A stretch of 64,000 nt of DNA from RH-AL1 sp964244495 (GTDB lineage Bacteria > Pseudomonadota > Alphaproteobacteria > Rhizobiales > Beijerinckiaceae), in NCBI GenBank assembly GCA_964244495.1, contig CAXTIU010000002.1:186001-250000 (forward strand). Direction: 5' to 3'. The notes below the pieces were generated by a model, which made no database searches, was not told the origin of the DNA, and was given only the letters and a program-made list of their open reading frames with translations. Every line of letters starts with the position of its first letter. Position 1 is the stretch's first letter. Positions 34,059 to 45,171 of this stretch are shown one piece after another. The translations under genes and the position numbers were made by a program.

Positions 34059-35030
34059 TCAGCTTGGACGCCAAGGCGTCTCGGAAACGGGCGTGACCGG
34101 CCCTTTGCCGGCGAACCAGGAGACCAGGTTCTCCACCATCAGCGCACCCATGCGTTGGCGGGTGTGGACCGAGGCGGAGCCGACATGGGGCAGGAGCACG
34201 ACGTGGTCGAGCGCCATCAGGGCGGCCGGCACGTGCGGTTCCCGCGCGAAGACGTCGAGCCCGGCGCTGTGGATGGTGCCGGCCGTCAGCGCTTCGACCA
34301 GCGCGTCCTCATCGACGAGGCTGCCGCGCGCGACGTTGATGAGGACGCCTTGCGGACCCAGGGCCTCCAGCACGGCGGCACCGACGATGTTGCGCGTGGC
34401 TTGGCTCGCGGGGGCGACCACCACCAGCACGTCGACGGCGCGCGCCATCTCGACGAGGTCGCCGTAGAAGGCGTAGCTCACGTCATCCTGCTTGCGACGG
34501 CCGTGATAGGCGATCGCGACATCGAAGCCTTCGAGCCGCCGGGCGATGGCGCGCCCGATCCGGCCGAGGCCGAGGATACCGATCGTGCGCCCCCGCAGGG
34601 TCGCGGTGAGGGGAAAGTCCCCCCGGTGCCAGTGACCGGCACGCAGGTAGCGGTCGGTCTGCGGGATCTGCCGGATGGTCGCCAGCAGCAGGCCGACGGC
34701 GAGGTCCGCGACCTCGTCGTTGAGGACGTCGGGCGTGTTGGTCACGATCACGTTGCGGCGGGCGGCCTCGTGGGCGTCGATCGCGTCGTAGCCGACACCG
34801 AGGTTGGAAACGAGTTCGAGGCGGGGCAGCCTGTCGTAGAGCGTGGCATCGACCTTCACCGACCCGCCGGTGGAAACGCCGCGGATCCGGGGACCGACGT
34901 CAGCGATCAGCCTGTCCGGATCCGGCGCGTCATGGACCTGGTGCAAGGTCAAGGTCGTCGCCAGCTCCGCCACGAGCTCCGGCGCGATCGCCTTCAGGAT
35001 GAGAACGTCGGGCTTGTCGGTGTTCTGCAT
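34059..35030 (-). CDS. D-2-hydroxyacid dehydrogenase (GhrB/hydroxypyruvate reductase-like)
   Basis: The enzyme has 323 residues. The Rossmann loop is GILGLGRIGRAIARR and the catalytic residues are in NVARGSLVDE (Arg), FAREPHVP (Glu) and LLPHVGSAS (His). Family members reduce glyoxylate, hydroxypyruvate or 2-ketogluconate. The ATG at 35030 follows 107 nt after the kdgT stop on the same strand. Sugar-acid transport and a ketoacid reductase together suggest aldonate or ketogluconate metabolism. Twelve extra upstream codons are arginine-rich and were excluded. Confidence 0.9.
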   Translation of the reverse strand: MQNTDKPDVLILKAIAPELVAELATTLTLHQVHDAPDPDRLIADVGPRIRGVSTGGSVKVDATLYDRLPRLELVSNLGVGYDAIDAHEAARRNVIVTNTPDVLNDEVADLAVGLLLATIRQIPQTDRYLRAGHWHRGDFPLTATLRGRTIGILGLGRIGRAIARRLEGFDVAIAYHGRRKQDDVSYAFYGDLVEMARAVDVLVVVAPASQATRNIVGAAVLEALGPQGVLINVARGSLVDEDALVEALTAGTIHSAGLDVFAREPHVPAALMALDHVVLLPHVGSASVHTRQRMGALMVENLVSWFAGKGPVTPVSETPWRPS

Positions 35031-35137
35031 GGTTCCAACCCTGACCCGGCGCGGACGACGGCGCACTCGCCGGGATACGTTCTTTGCCGTGGCGGCGCTA
35101 GGGAGCTTCGTTCACGAAGGGACGCGCGGACCGAACG

Positions 35138-36130
35138 TCAGACGGGCTCCGGTGACCGGGGGCTTACGACCAGCGGCGCCTGCGCGTCAACGGCCGGGAC
35201 GCGCCGCCTGCGTACGCGACGATACATCCAGGACGTCAGCATCGGGGTGAGGATGGCGGTCACGATGACGGAGGCGGCGACCTGCACGGTCGCCACCGGT
35301 GCGATAACGGCGTAGCTCGGGTCGGCGAGGGCGATCGCCTGGGGGACGGCGGCGGCGTTGCCGGCGGTGCTCGACGCGGCGGCGCCGGCGATGCCCGTTC
35401 CGCCCAGGAGGCGGTCGGCCACGATGCAGAGGGTGCCCGTGACCGCGCAGACCGCCACGCCGAGGAGGACGCCGGACACGCCGCCGCTGACGACGTTGTT
35501 GAGGTTGATGTTCTGGCCGAGCGTGAACGCCATGAAAGGAACGATGATCGGTTCGTGCCTTGCGAAGAAGTCGCGCAGGTCGCGGTCGAGGTTGCCCAGG
35601 ATGGCGCCGACGAAGATGGGCGCGATGACCGACACCATCGCGATCCAGGGGATGTTCGCGAGGCCGGCGCCGACGAGGAACACCATCGTGATGAAAGGGC
35701 CGGTCTCGATGCTCTGGGGAACGTAGGTGCCGACATCGTCCTCGTCGCCCATCACGCTGGTCAGCGCCATGAACATCCCGCCATTGGTGTCGCTGAAGGC
35801 GACCATCAGCGCTAGCGTGCTGAAGCCGAACAGCGCGCCGCCGCTGAACCGGGCGACCGCGAGGGCGATGACGACCGCGATGGCGAGCTTGACCGCCATG
35901 ATGCCGAAGCCCCGCTTCAGCATGCGCGGCGCGGCGCTCAGCGTCATCTTGGTGCCGACGGTGAACAGGTAGATGCCGAGGGCCGTGTTGTAGCCGGCGC
36001 TGCTGAGGCCTTCGGTATAACCGCCGATCTTGAGCAGGTGCGGCGCGAAGGTGTTGATCAGCATGCCGAGGAACAACGGCACCACCATCAGGCCGCCCGG
36101 CACACGGTTGATGAAGCGCATGATCGGCAT
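35138..36130 (-). CDS. kdgT: 2-keto-3-deoxygluconate permease
   Basis: This 330-residue membrane protein starts with MRFINRVPGGLMVVPLFLGM. It contains the FSDTNGGMFMALTSVMGD, GPFITMVFLVGAGLANIPW and SSTAGNAAAVPQAI segments that characterise KdgT, which imports 2-keto-3-deoxygluconate and related sugar acids from pectin breakdown with protons. About ten hydrophobic helices are visible. The ATG at 36130 follows GGGAGAAG at good distance. No KDG kinase or aldolase is adjacent; only a hydroxyacid dehydrogenase follows. The tail of about 30 residues is arginine-rich. Confidence 0.92.
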   Translation of the reverse strand: MPIMRFINRVPGGLMVVPLFLGMLINTFAPHLLKIGGYTEGLSSAGYNTALGIYLFTVGTKMTLSAAPRMLKRGFGIMAVKLAIAVVIALAVARFSGGALFGFSTLALMVAFSDTNGGMFMALTSVMGDEDDVGTYVPQSIETGPFITMVFLVGAGLANIPWIAMVSVIAPIFVGAILGNLDRDLRDFFARHEPIIVPFMAFTLGQNINLNNVVSGGVSGVLLGVAVCAVTGTLCIVADRLLGGTGIAGAAASSTAGNAAAVPQAIALADPSYAVIAPVATVQVAASVIVTAILTPMLTSWMYRRVRRRRVPAVDAQAPLVVSPRSPEPV

Positions 36131-36268
36131 CGGCTGTCTTCTCCCGGGAAGCGGCCCGATGCGCCGGCGCGTCCGCCGTGCCGCCCGGGTCCGTTCGGCC
36201 GGAACCTTGTCACGGCCCCGCGCCGGCCGGCAAGGAACCGAAAGACAGAGCTTGGGTCCCTCGCGCGT

Positions 36269-36294
36269 CCCGGCGGACGACCGCGACCGCCGGG
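36269..36294 (-). terminator. Terminator of the peptide ABC transporter operon
   Basis: A perfect 8-bp stem cccggcgg / ccgccggg with a 10-nt loop lies 13 nt after the end of the ABC ATPase gene and before the kdgT leader. It separates two same-strand operons. There is no T-run. Confidence 0.5.
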
Positions 36295-36306
36295 CTCGCG
36301 TCGCCG

Positions 36307-38213
<1,907 letters not shown>

Positions 38214-38217
<4 letters not shown>

Positions 38218-39227
38218 CGCACGCGCCTGGGGTCGAGCGCGTCCCGCAGGCCGTCGCCCAGGAAGTTGATGGAGAGCACCGTGAGGAAGATGGCGGCGCC
38301 GGGGAACAGCGCCCAATGCGGCGCGGTGTCGAGGTGGTCCTTGGCATCGAACAGCAGCCGGCCCCAGGTCGGGATATCGGGCGGGAAGCCGAGCCCCAGG
38401 AAGGAGAGCGTCGACTCCGCGATGATGGCGGCGGACACCTCGATGGAAGCGGCGACGATCACCGGCCCGAGCGCGTTTGGCAGGATGTGCCGGACCACCA
38501 GCCACCAACGGCTCGCGCCGGCGGCGCGCGCCGCCTCGACGAACTCCTTCTCGCGCAGCGACAGGAACTGCGCCCGGACGAGCCGGGCGATCGGCATCCA
38601 GCGCAAGCCGCCGATGACCACCACGACCATCACGAAGACGCCGCCCTGGACGCCGAACACGGCCTTCAGCTTGTCGCGGAACAGGTAGATGATGAGGAGC
38701 AGCAGCGGCAGTTGCGGCAGGGACAGGAACAGGTCCGTCACCCACATCAGGACGGCATCGAGGACGCCCTTCGCCATGCCGGCGAGCGCCCCCACCGCGA
38801 CGCCGACCGAGGTCGCGACCAGCATGGCCGCGAGGCCCACCGCGAGCGAGATGCGGCCGCCGTGGATCATGCGGGCGAGCAGGTCCTGGCCGAGGTCGTC
38901 CGTGCCGAGGGGGTGGGTCCAAGACGGACCCTGAAGCATGGCGGAGAAATCGATGTCGTCGATCGCGAGCGGCCGCAGCAGCGGACCCAGCAGCACGCCG
39001 CCCACGAGCGCCGACAGGATGAAGACGCTGACGACCGCGAGCCGGTGCCGGCGGAAACGCCGCCACATCTCGGCGGCGGGCAGCACCCGGCGGCCGCGGG
39101 CCGGGCCGGCGAGCGGCGGCTCGGCCGAGAGGGCCGGGTCGGCGGCGGCGAGCGCGGTGGCGGCGTCCCTCGTCGGATGGCGTTCGGCGACACGAAGGTC
39201 CGGCGCCGTCACGGCTGGTTCAGCCAT
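38214..39227 (-). CDS. Peptide-type ABC transporter permease (DppC-like)
   Basis: The 337-residue permease has a cytoplasmic N-terminal extension, the characteristic first helix (AVVSVFILSALVGGVLLGPLL) followed by HPLGTDDLGQDLLARMIHGGRISLAVG. The ATPase-contact loop EAARAAGASRWWLVVRHILPNALGPV is that of DppC/GsiD proteins. It pairs with the DppB-like permease, whose gene ends within its start as ATGGCTGA. Substrate class is oligopeptides, nickel, opines or glutathione; not determined by sequence. Confidence 0.93.
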
Positions 39228-40179
39228 AGGAGATCCGCGGGTCGAGCCAGCCGTAGAGCAGATCGGCGACCAGGTTGAAGAGGACCACCAGGCAGGCGAA
39301 GACGAACGTCACCGCCATCACCACCGGCGTGTCGTTGGCGAGCATCGCGTCGATGAGGAGGGAGCCGACGCCGGGCACACGGAAGATCTGCTCGGTCACG
39401 ATCGCGCCGCCGAACACGGCGGGCATCTGCAGGGCCACGAGCGTCACGACGGGGATCATCGCGTTGCGCGCGACGTGCCGCCACACCACGACCGTCTCCG
39501 CCAAGCCTTTGGCCCGCGCCGTGGTGACGTAGTCGAGCCGCGCCACGTCGAGGACGGACGAGCGGACGTAGCGCGTGTAGGACGCCGCCTGGAACAGCGC
39601 GAGCACGCTCACCGGCATGATCATCTGCGCCAAGTGGTCCCACCACCAGCGCCAGCCGGTGCTGGCGATGTCCGCCTGGTAAACGAACGGCAGCCAGTCG
39701 AGCTTGATGGAGAACAGCAGGATCAGCAGCAGCCCGGTGAAGAAGGTCGGCAGGGAGAAGCCGACGAAGGCGAGGCCGTTGGCGGCCTGGTCGAACAGCG
39801 AGTGCGGCCGCAGCGCGGCATAGGTCCCGACCGGGACCGCGACCAGGAGCGCCAGGACCTGCGACGAGCCGACCACGAGCAGCGTGGAGGGTAGACGCTG
39901 CCGGATCAGTTCGGTGACATCGACCCGGCTCGCGAAGGAGAAGCCCCAATCGCCATGCACCATGGCGAGCGCCCAGTGCAGGTAGCGCACCATGATGGGG
40001 TCATCGAGGCCGAACTTGGCCCTGAGCGACGCCGCCACCTCCGGCGGCACGTTGGGGTTGGAGGCGAGATCGCCGAACGGGTCGCCGGGCGCGAGGGCGA
40101 GGACGGTGAACAGCACGAGGCTGATGCCGATCAGGCTCGGGACCGCGACCAGCAGGCGCCGCATCAGGTACGCGATCAT
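39220..40179 (-). CDS. Peptide-type ABC transporter permease (DppB-like)
   Basis: This 319-residue inner-membrane protein has the DppB/GsiC layout. It starts with RRLLVAVPSLIGISLVLFTVLALAPGDP, continues with GLDDPIMVRYLHWALAMVHGDWGFSF, and carries the coupling loop TARAKGLAETVVVWRHVARNAMIPVV. It sits 52 nt after the substrate-binding protein gene and overlaps the next permease gene by 8 nt. All four transporter genes are on one strand, so this is a complete importer. Confidence 0.93.
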   Translation of the reverse strand: MIAYLMRRLLVAVPSLIGISLVLFTVLALAPGDPFGDLASNPNVPPEVAASLRAKFGLDDPIMVRYLHWALAMVHGDWGFSFASRVDVTELIRQRLPSTLLVVGSSQVLALLVAVPVGTYAALRPHSLFDQAANGLAFVGFSLPTFFTGLLLILLFSIKLDWLPFVYQADIASTGWRWWWDHLAQMIMPVSVLALFQAASYTRYVRSSVLDVARLDYVTTARAKGLAETVVVWRHVARNAMIPVVTLVALQMPAVFGGAIVTEQIFRVPGVGSLLIDAMLANDTPVVMAVTFVFACLVVLFNLVADLLYGWLDPRISYG

Positions 40180-40231
40180 CGCGTTCGCCGTCCGCTTCGA
40201 GCGACCGCGTCGCCCGCCGTGCCCGCGGACA

Positions 40232-42022
40232 TCACGCCTCGCGCCACCAGTCGGGCAGGTCCCAAAGGTCGTTGTCCCACCCGCTCAGGGGGAGGTGGAG
40301 CTTCTTGTTCACGGCCGAAACCTCGGCGCGGTTGATGAGCGGCACGAGGTTGCCGGCCACGGCCATGTTGTTCAGCTGGATGAACAGCGTCGCGCGCTTG
40401 ACGAGGTCGATCTCCGTTTGCGCCTCGCCGTACAGCTTGTCGTAGTCGGCGTTCTGCCAGCGCAGGATGTTGCGCCCCTGCCACTTGTTGGCCTTGGAGG
40501 CGACGTCCCACGACACGAACTGCTGGCACCACAGGCCGGGGTCGGGCTGGACCATGTTGGTCTGGTACTCCTCCATGTCGGCGTAGAAGTGCGGGTAGGT
40601 GTCCGTGTTCGCGACGTCGGAGGAGAAGAACACCGAAGCGGTCACCGATTTGATCTCGATGCCGATGCCGGCCTTCTGGCAGGCCTGCTTGATGATCGCC
40701 TGCGTTTTCTGGCGAGGCGCGTTGATGGAGGTCTGGAACACGAAGTTCAGCTTGGTGCCGTTCTTGGCCCGGATACCGTCCGAACCCTTGGCCCAGCCGG
40801 CCTCGTCGAGCAGCTTGTTGGCCTTGGCGGGATCGAAGGCGAAGCTCGTGGCCCTCGACACGAAGCGGTCGGGGCCGTTGATCGTGTTCGCCGTGGCCTT
40901 GCCCGCGCGGCCGTAGATGTACTTCTGGATCGAGGCGCGATCGACCAGCAGCTTCATCGCCGCCAGCACGGCCGGGTCGGAGAACGCCGGATGCTTCGTC
41001 TTGATCGACGAGCGCTCGCCATCGACCTCCTTGTTGGGGTCGGTGGCGTTCAGCAGGAGGTGTTCGAGGTTGCCGCCGTAGATCGCCTCGACACGCCCCC
41101 GGCCGCCGGCCTCGAGCTGCTTGAGGACCTCGTCCTCGATCTGCATGTTCCAGGCGAAGTCGTACTCGCCGGTCTGCAGCACCGCGCGCGCCGCCGACAC
41201 GGCGTCGCCGCCGCCCTTCATCTCGATCGTGTCGAAGAAGGGACGGTTGGCCAGATGGTAGTTCGTGTTGCGCTCGCCCCGCAGGATGTCGCCGGGCCGG
41301 AAGTCGACGAACTTGTAGGGTCCGGTGCCCACCGGCGCGAGGTTGGCCGGCGCCTCGCGCGACTTCGCCCCGGTGTAGGCGGCGAAGACGTGCTTGGGGA
41401 GGATCATGCCGAACGTGCCGACGAAGGGGTTGGCCCACAGTGGCGTCGGCTTGTCGAACAGGATGCGGACCGTGAGGTCGTCGACCTTCTCGACGCTCAT
41501 GTTGCTGTAGGAGCTGATCGTGGTCGCCGCGGTCGCCGGGTCCTTCGCGTAGGCGGAGGTGAAGACGAGGTCGTCGGCGGTGAGCGGCGCGCCGTCGTGC
41601 CATCTCACGCCGGGCTTGATCTTCCACGTGACGGAACGGCCATCGGCCCCGACCATGCCGTTCTCCCTCGACGGGATGACGGCGGCGAGCACGGGCAGCA
41701 GGTTGGCGTCGCCGTCCCAGGCGGCGAGCGGCTCGTAGAAGATGCGGCAGGCTTCCTGGTCCTTGGTGCCGATCGCGAAATGCGGGTTGAGGAGCGTCGG
41801 CGCCTGCCAGAATAGGAGCTTGAGCGGGCCGCCGCCGCCGGCCTTCGTCGGCTTGTAGGTGGCGCGGGCGTCGGCGGCCATCGCGACGCCGTTGTCGGCG
41901 AGGAGGGTGCCCGCCATCGGTCCACTCAGGCCGAGCGCCGCCAAGTGCCGTACGAAGCTCCGGCGGGACAGCCGTCCGTCCTTGACCTCGCCGATCAAGC
42001 CCCTCAGCTGATGCTGGTCCAT
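40232..42022 (-). CDS. Peptide-type ABC transporter substrate-binding protein
   Basis: The protein has 596 residues and a Tat-type leader (SRRSFVRHLAALGLSG) ending near VAMAADA. The mature part is the DppA/OppA fold (SBP_bac_5), with WKIKPGVRWHDGAPLTADDLVFT, VGTGPYKFVDFRPGD and DPAKANKLLDEAGW. GGAGG precedes the chosen ATG at 42022. The long variant and the neighbouring AbgB-like amidohydrolase suggest uptake of an N-acyl amino acid, peptide or opine-like compound. It is divergent from that gene over 314 nt. Confidence 0.93.
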   Translation of the reverse strand: MDQHQLRGLIGEVKDGRLSRRSFVRHLAALGLSGPMAGTLLADNGVAMAADARATYKPTKAGGGGPLKLLFWQAPTLLNPHFAIGTKDQEACRIFYEPLAAWDGDANLLPVLAAVIPSRENGMVGADGRSVTWKIKPGVRWHDGAPLTADDLVFTSAYAKDPATAATTISSYSNMSVEKVDDLTVRILFDKPTPLWANPFVGTFGMILPKHVFAAYTGAKSREAPANLAPVGTGPYKFVDFRPGDILRGERNTNYHLANRPFFDTIEMKGGGDAVSAARAVLQTGEYDFAWNMQIEDEVLKQLEAGGRGRVEAIYGGNLEHLLLNATDPNKEVDGERSSIKTKHPAFSDPAVLAAMKLLVDRASIQKYIYGRAGKATANTINGPDRFVSRATSFAFDPAKANKLLDEAGWAKGSDGIRAKNGTKLNFVFQTSINAPRQKTQAIIKQACQKAGIGIEIKSVTASVFFSSDVANTDTYPHFYADMEEYQTNMVQPDPGLWCQQFVSWDVASKANKWQGRNILRWQNADYDKLYGEAQTEIDLVKRATLFIQLNNMAVAGNLVPLINRAEVSAVNKKLHLPLSGWDNDLWDLPDWWREA

Positions 42023-42336
42023 CGATCCTCCGGCCCTCCCGATCGTGCGATGGTCGGGGTGACGCCCGCCGATGGTGCTGCAAGTCGTGGGCCATGCCCG
42101 CCCGTGCCCCATGGGCCGCCGTGGGCGCGGCGCCCCGTCTATCACGGTCGCCGGCACGCGGGACCCGGTCTCGACGGCCCCGGCTTGGCCTGCATTTCGC
42201 ACCCGACGGTCCTGGGAAGGGCGCAGGGCTCCTTGGCCGGCGCCCACGGCAACCTGTTTCACCGCATCAGTTTCCTCCGAAAAGCGCTTCGCGCGTTCGG
42301 GCTGATGCTCGAGCGGCGCCTTCCGGAGGGACGACC
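42023..42336. other. 314-nt divergent regulatory region
   Basis: The region separates the binding-protein gene (minus) from the M20 amidohydrolase (plus). It should hold both promoters; I can see no clear hexamers, operator palindrome or conserved RNA motif. The ribosome-binding sites are GGAGG on each side. No convincing gene was found in either strand. Confidence 0.4.
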
Positions 42337-43755
42337 TTGGACAATCGAAACGCCCTCTGGCACCGGGTGGACGTCCACAAGGGGCGCTTGATCGCGCTGA
42401 GCGACCGGGTGTGGGGCATGCCGGAAGTCTGCTACACCGAGACGCGCTCGGCGGCCGAGCATCTCGCGGAGCTTCAGCACCACGGCTTCCGCGTCCGCGA
42501 GAATGTCGCCGGCATTCCCACCGCGATGATCGGCGAGGCCGGCGAGGGCGGCCCGGTGATCGCGTTCCTCGGCGAGTACGACGCGCTGCCGGGCCTCAGC
42601 CAGGAGGCTGGCGCCGCCGAGCACCGGCCGGTCGTGGCGGGCGGCCCCGGCCACGGCTGCGGCCACAACCTGCTCGGCTCGGCGGCGCTGCTCGCCGCGA
42701 TCGCGACCAGGGACTGGCTCGCCGCGACCGGCACGCCCGGGCGCGTTCGCTACTACGGCTGCCCGGCCGAGGAAGGCGGAGCCGCCAAGGCCTTCATGGT
42801 GCGCGACGGTGCCTTCGCCGACGCGGACGTCGCGATCTCCTGGCACCCCCACAGCTTCTGGGAGGTGGCGCCGGCGATCTCGCTCGCCAACACGCGGGTC
42901 GACTTCACTTTCGCCGGGCGGGCGGCGCACGCGGCCGTCGCGCCACACCTCGGCCGAAGCGCGCTCGACGCGGTCGAGCTCATGAACGTCGGCGTGAACT
43001 ACATGCGCGAGCACATGCCGAGCGACGCGCGCGTGCATTACGCCCTGCTCGACGCCGGCGGGATCGCCCCCAACGTCGTGCAGACCCACGCCCGCGTCCG
43101 CTACTCCGTTAGGGCGCGCGACCTGCCCGGGATGAGCGAGCTGGTCGGCCGCGTCAGGAAGATCGCCGAGGGCGCCGCCTTGATGACGGAAACGACGATG
43201 ACCACGCGGGTCATCAGCGCCGTGTCCGACCTCCTCGGCAACGAGCCGCTGGAACGCACGCTGCACGCCATCCTGGCGGACCTCGGGCCGCCGCACTGGG
43301 ACGAGGCCGACCACGCCTATGCCAAGGCCATCCAGGCCACCTTCGGTCCCGGCGACATCGACGCGATCTACCGGACGGTCGGCCAGCGCCGCACGGACAA
43401 GGCGCTGGCCGATGGCGTCGTGCCGATGGATGCCAAGCGCAACCCGGCCGTCGGCTCGACGGACGTCGGCGACGTGAGCTGGGTCGTGCCCACGGTGCAG
43501 GCGCATGCGCCGACGGTGGCGATCGGGACGCCGTTCCACACCTGGCAGGTCGTGGCGCAGGGCAAGGCGCCGGCGGCCCACAAGGCGATGGTGCAGGTCG
43601 CCAAGGCGATGGCGGCGACCGGCGTCGCCGTTCTCACCGACCCAGCCCTGCTCGCCGCCGCGAAGGCCGATCTCGCCGCCCGCACCGGCGCGCGCGGCTA
43701 CGTCTCGCCGTTGCCGTCCGAGGTGAAGCCACCGCTGACGATGTCGACGGAGTAG
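42337..43755 (+). CDS. M20-family amidohydrolase, AbgB-like
   Basis: The 472-residue metallohydrolase resembles AbgB, the subunit that cleaves p-aminobenzoyl-glutamate. Metal ligands are seen in GGPGHGCGHNLLGSA, PAEEGGAAKAFM and ISWHPHSFWE, with a dimerisation domain inserted (TFAGRAAHAAVAPHLGRSALDAVELM). It removes an acyl or aryl group from an amino acid in the cytoplasm. The TTG at 42337 was chosen because CGGAGGGA lies 7 nt upstream and residue 1 then precedes the family N-terminus. Upstream in-frame ATG codons have no such signal. Its divergent partner is a complete peptide-type ABC importer. Confidence 0.88.
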   Translation: MDNRNALWHRVDVHKGRLIALSDRVWGMPEVCYTETRSAAEHLAELQHHGFRVRENVAGIPTAMIGEAGEGGPVIAFLGEYDALPGLSQEAGAAEHRPVVAGGPGHGCGHNLLGSAALLAAIATRDWLAATGTPGRVRYYGCPAEEGGAAKAFMVRDGAFADADVAISWHPHSFWEVAPAISLANTRVDFTFAGRAAHAAVAPHLGRSALDAVELMNVGVNYMREHMPSDARVHYALLDAGGIAPNVVQTHARVRYSVRARDLPGMSELVGRVRKIAEGAALMTETTMTTRVISAVSDLLGNEPLERTLHAILADLGPPHWDEADHAYAKAIQATFGPGDIDAIYRTVGQRRTDKALADGVVPMDAKRNPAVGSTDVGDVSWVVPTVQAHAPTVAIGTPFHTWQVVAQGKAPAAHKAMVQVAKAMAATGVAVLTDPALLAAAKADLAARTGARGYVSPLPSEVKPPLTMSTE

Positions 43756-43771
43756 GAAACGCCGGCGGCCC

Positions 43772-44941
43772 TCACCGCTGCCGCTCCAGGATGGAGACGT
43801 AGTTGGCAACGGCGGTCCCCCCCATGTTGAAGACGCCGCCGATGTCGGCGCGCGGCAGTTGCATGTCGCCGGCCTCGCCGGCTAGCTGCATCGCGGCGAC
43901 GACGTGCATGGACACGCCGGTCGCGCCGACCGGGTGGCCTTTCGCCTTGAGGCCGCCGGATCGGTTGACCGGCAGCCTGCCGTCCGGCGCCGTCACGCCG
44001 TCGAGCGCGATCCGGGCGCCCTTGCCGTGCGGGGCCAGCCCCATCGCCTCGTACTCGATCAGCTCGGCGATGGTGAAGCAGTCGTGCGTCTCGACGAACG
44101 ACAGGTCGTCCAGGCTCAGCTCGGCCTGCTCGAAGGCCCGGGCCCAGGCGACCGCGCCGCCCTCGAAGCGCGTCGGGTCGCGGCGCGACAGCGGCAGGAA
44201 ATCGTTGACGTGGACGGCCGCCCGGAACGCGATGGCCTTGGCCAAGGCCCGCGCCGTCTCGCCATCCGCCAGGATCAGCGCCGCCGCGCCGTCGCTCACC
44301 AGGGAACAATCCGTCCGCTTCAGCGGTCCCGCCACGTAGGGGTTCTTGTCGGAGGGGTTGCGACAGAAGGCGAAGCCGAGGTCGCGGCGCATCTGCGCGT
44401 ACGGGTTGTCGACGCCGTTGCGATGGTTCTTGGCGGCGATCGTGGCGAGCGCGTCCGACTGGTCGCCGAAGCGCTGGAAGTAATTTTCCGCGATCCGCCC
44501 GAACACGCCGGCGAAGCCGGCCGGCACGTCGCCTTCCTCGCGGCGGTAGGATGCGCCGAGTAGGTTGTCGCCGACCTGCGCGCCGGTGGCCGCCGTCATC
44601 TTCTCGGCACCGATCACCAGGGCGAGGCGGCCTCGGCCGGCGCCGATGAAGTCGCGCGCGGCATGGATGGCCGCGGAGCCGGAGGCGCAGGCGTTCTCGC
44701 AGCGCGCCGCCGGCTTGAACCGCAGGTCCGGCAGCGTCTGCATCGGCAGGGAGCTGGGGAAGTCCTGCTTGCTGAAGCCGCTGTTGAAGGTGCCGACGAA
44801 CACGCCGTCGATCTCGGCCGGCGCCACGCCGGCATCGGCGATGGCCGCGCCGGCGACCCGGTCGATCAGGCTCTCGATGTCGGCGTCGTCCAGCTTGCCG
44901 AATGGCGAGTGGGACCAGCCGACGATGCAGACTTCCGTCAT
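43772..44941 (-). CDS. Thiolase-family protein (acetyl-CoA acyltransferase, SCP-x type)
   Basis: The protein has 389 residues. The nucleophilic cysteine is Cys85 in RCENACASGSAAIHAARD. FVETHDCFTIAE and GGLKAKGHPVGATG provide the catalytic histidines, and a GVFNMGGTA loop closes the active site. The pattern is the non-decarboxylating SCP-x/lipid-transfer branch, which often cleaves branched or steroid-type 3-oxoacyl-CoA. It is the last gene of the SDR/TRAP/SDR block and follows the SDR gene by 216 nt. The end is only 16 nt from the convergent amidohydrolase. Confidence 0.9.
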   Translation of the reverse strand: MTEVCIVGWSHSPFGKLDDADIESLIDRVAGAAIADAGVAPAEIDGVFVGTFNSGFSKQDFPSSLPMQTLPDLRFKPAARCENACASGSAAIHAARDFIGAGRGRLALVIGAEKMTAATGAQVGDNLLGASYRREEGDVPAGFAGVFGRIAENYFQRFGDQSDALATIAAKNHRNGVDNPYAQMRRDLGFAFCRNPSDKNPYVAGPLKRTDCSLVSDGAAALILADGETARALAKAIAFRAAVHVNDFLPLSRRDPTRFEGGAVAWARAFEQAELSLDDLSFVETHDCFTIAELIEYEAMGLAPHGKGARIALDGVTAPDGRLPVNRSGGLKAKGHPVGATGVSMHVVAAMQLAGEAGDMQLPRADIGGVFNMGGTAVANYVSILERQR

Positions 44942-45129
44942 GATCCTTCCCCATCGCCCATGGATTTAAGGGCCGCCGTCGCCGGGGCTGGTCCCGACCG
45001 GCTCACGATCGTGGCGAGGGAACGGGCACCCGGGCCGCCGCCGCAGTTGCCTGAACATGCCGCGAGGCGGCGATCCGGCAAGAGGGACCTTCGGCGATTT
45101 CGGCCCGGCCACCCGACGCGAGACCAAGG

Positions 45130-45171
45130 GCCGGCACTCAGGACCACAAGCCGGCACTCAGAAGGTGCCGG
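45130..45171 (-). repeat. 12-nt direct repeat plus hairpin over the SDR stop codon
   Basis: gccggcactcag occurs twice with a 20-nt period (45130-45141 and 45150-45161). The second copy also forms a perfect 7-bp stem ccggcac-tcagaag-gtgccgg (45151-45171) spanning the SDR stop codon. It may act as a terminator or mRNA stabiliser between the SDR and thiolase genes. Confidence 0.4.
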
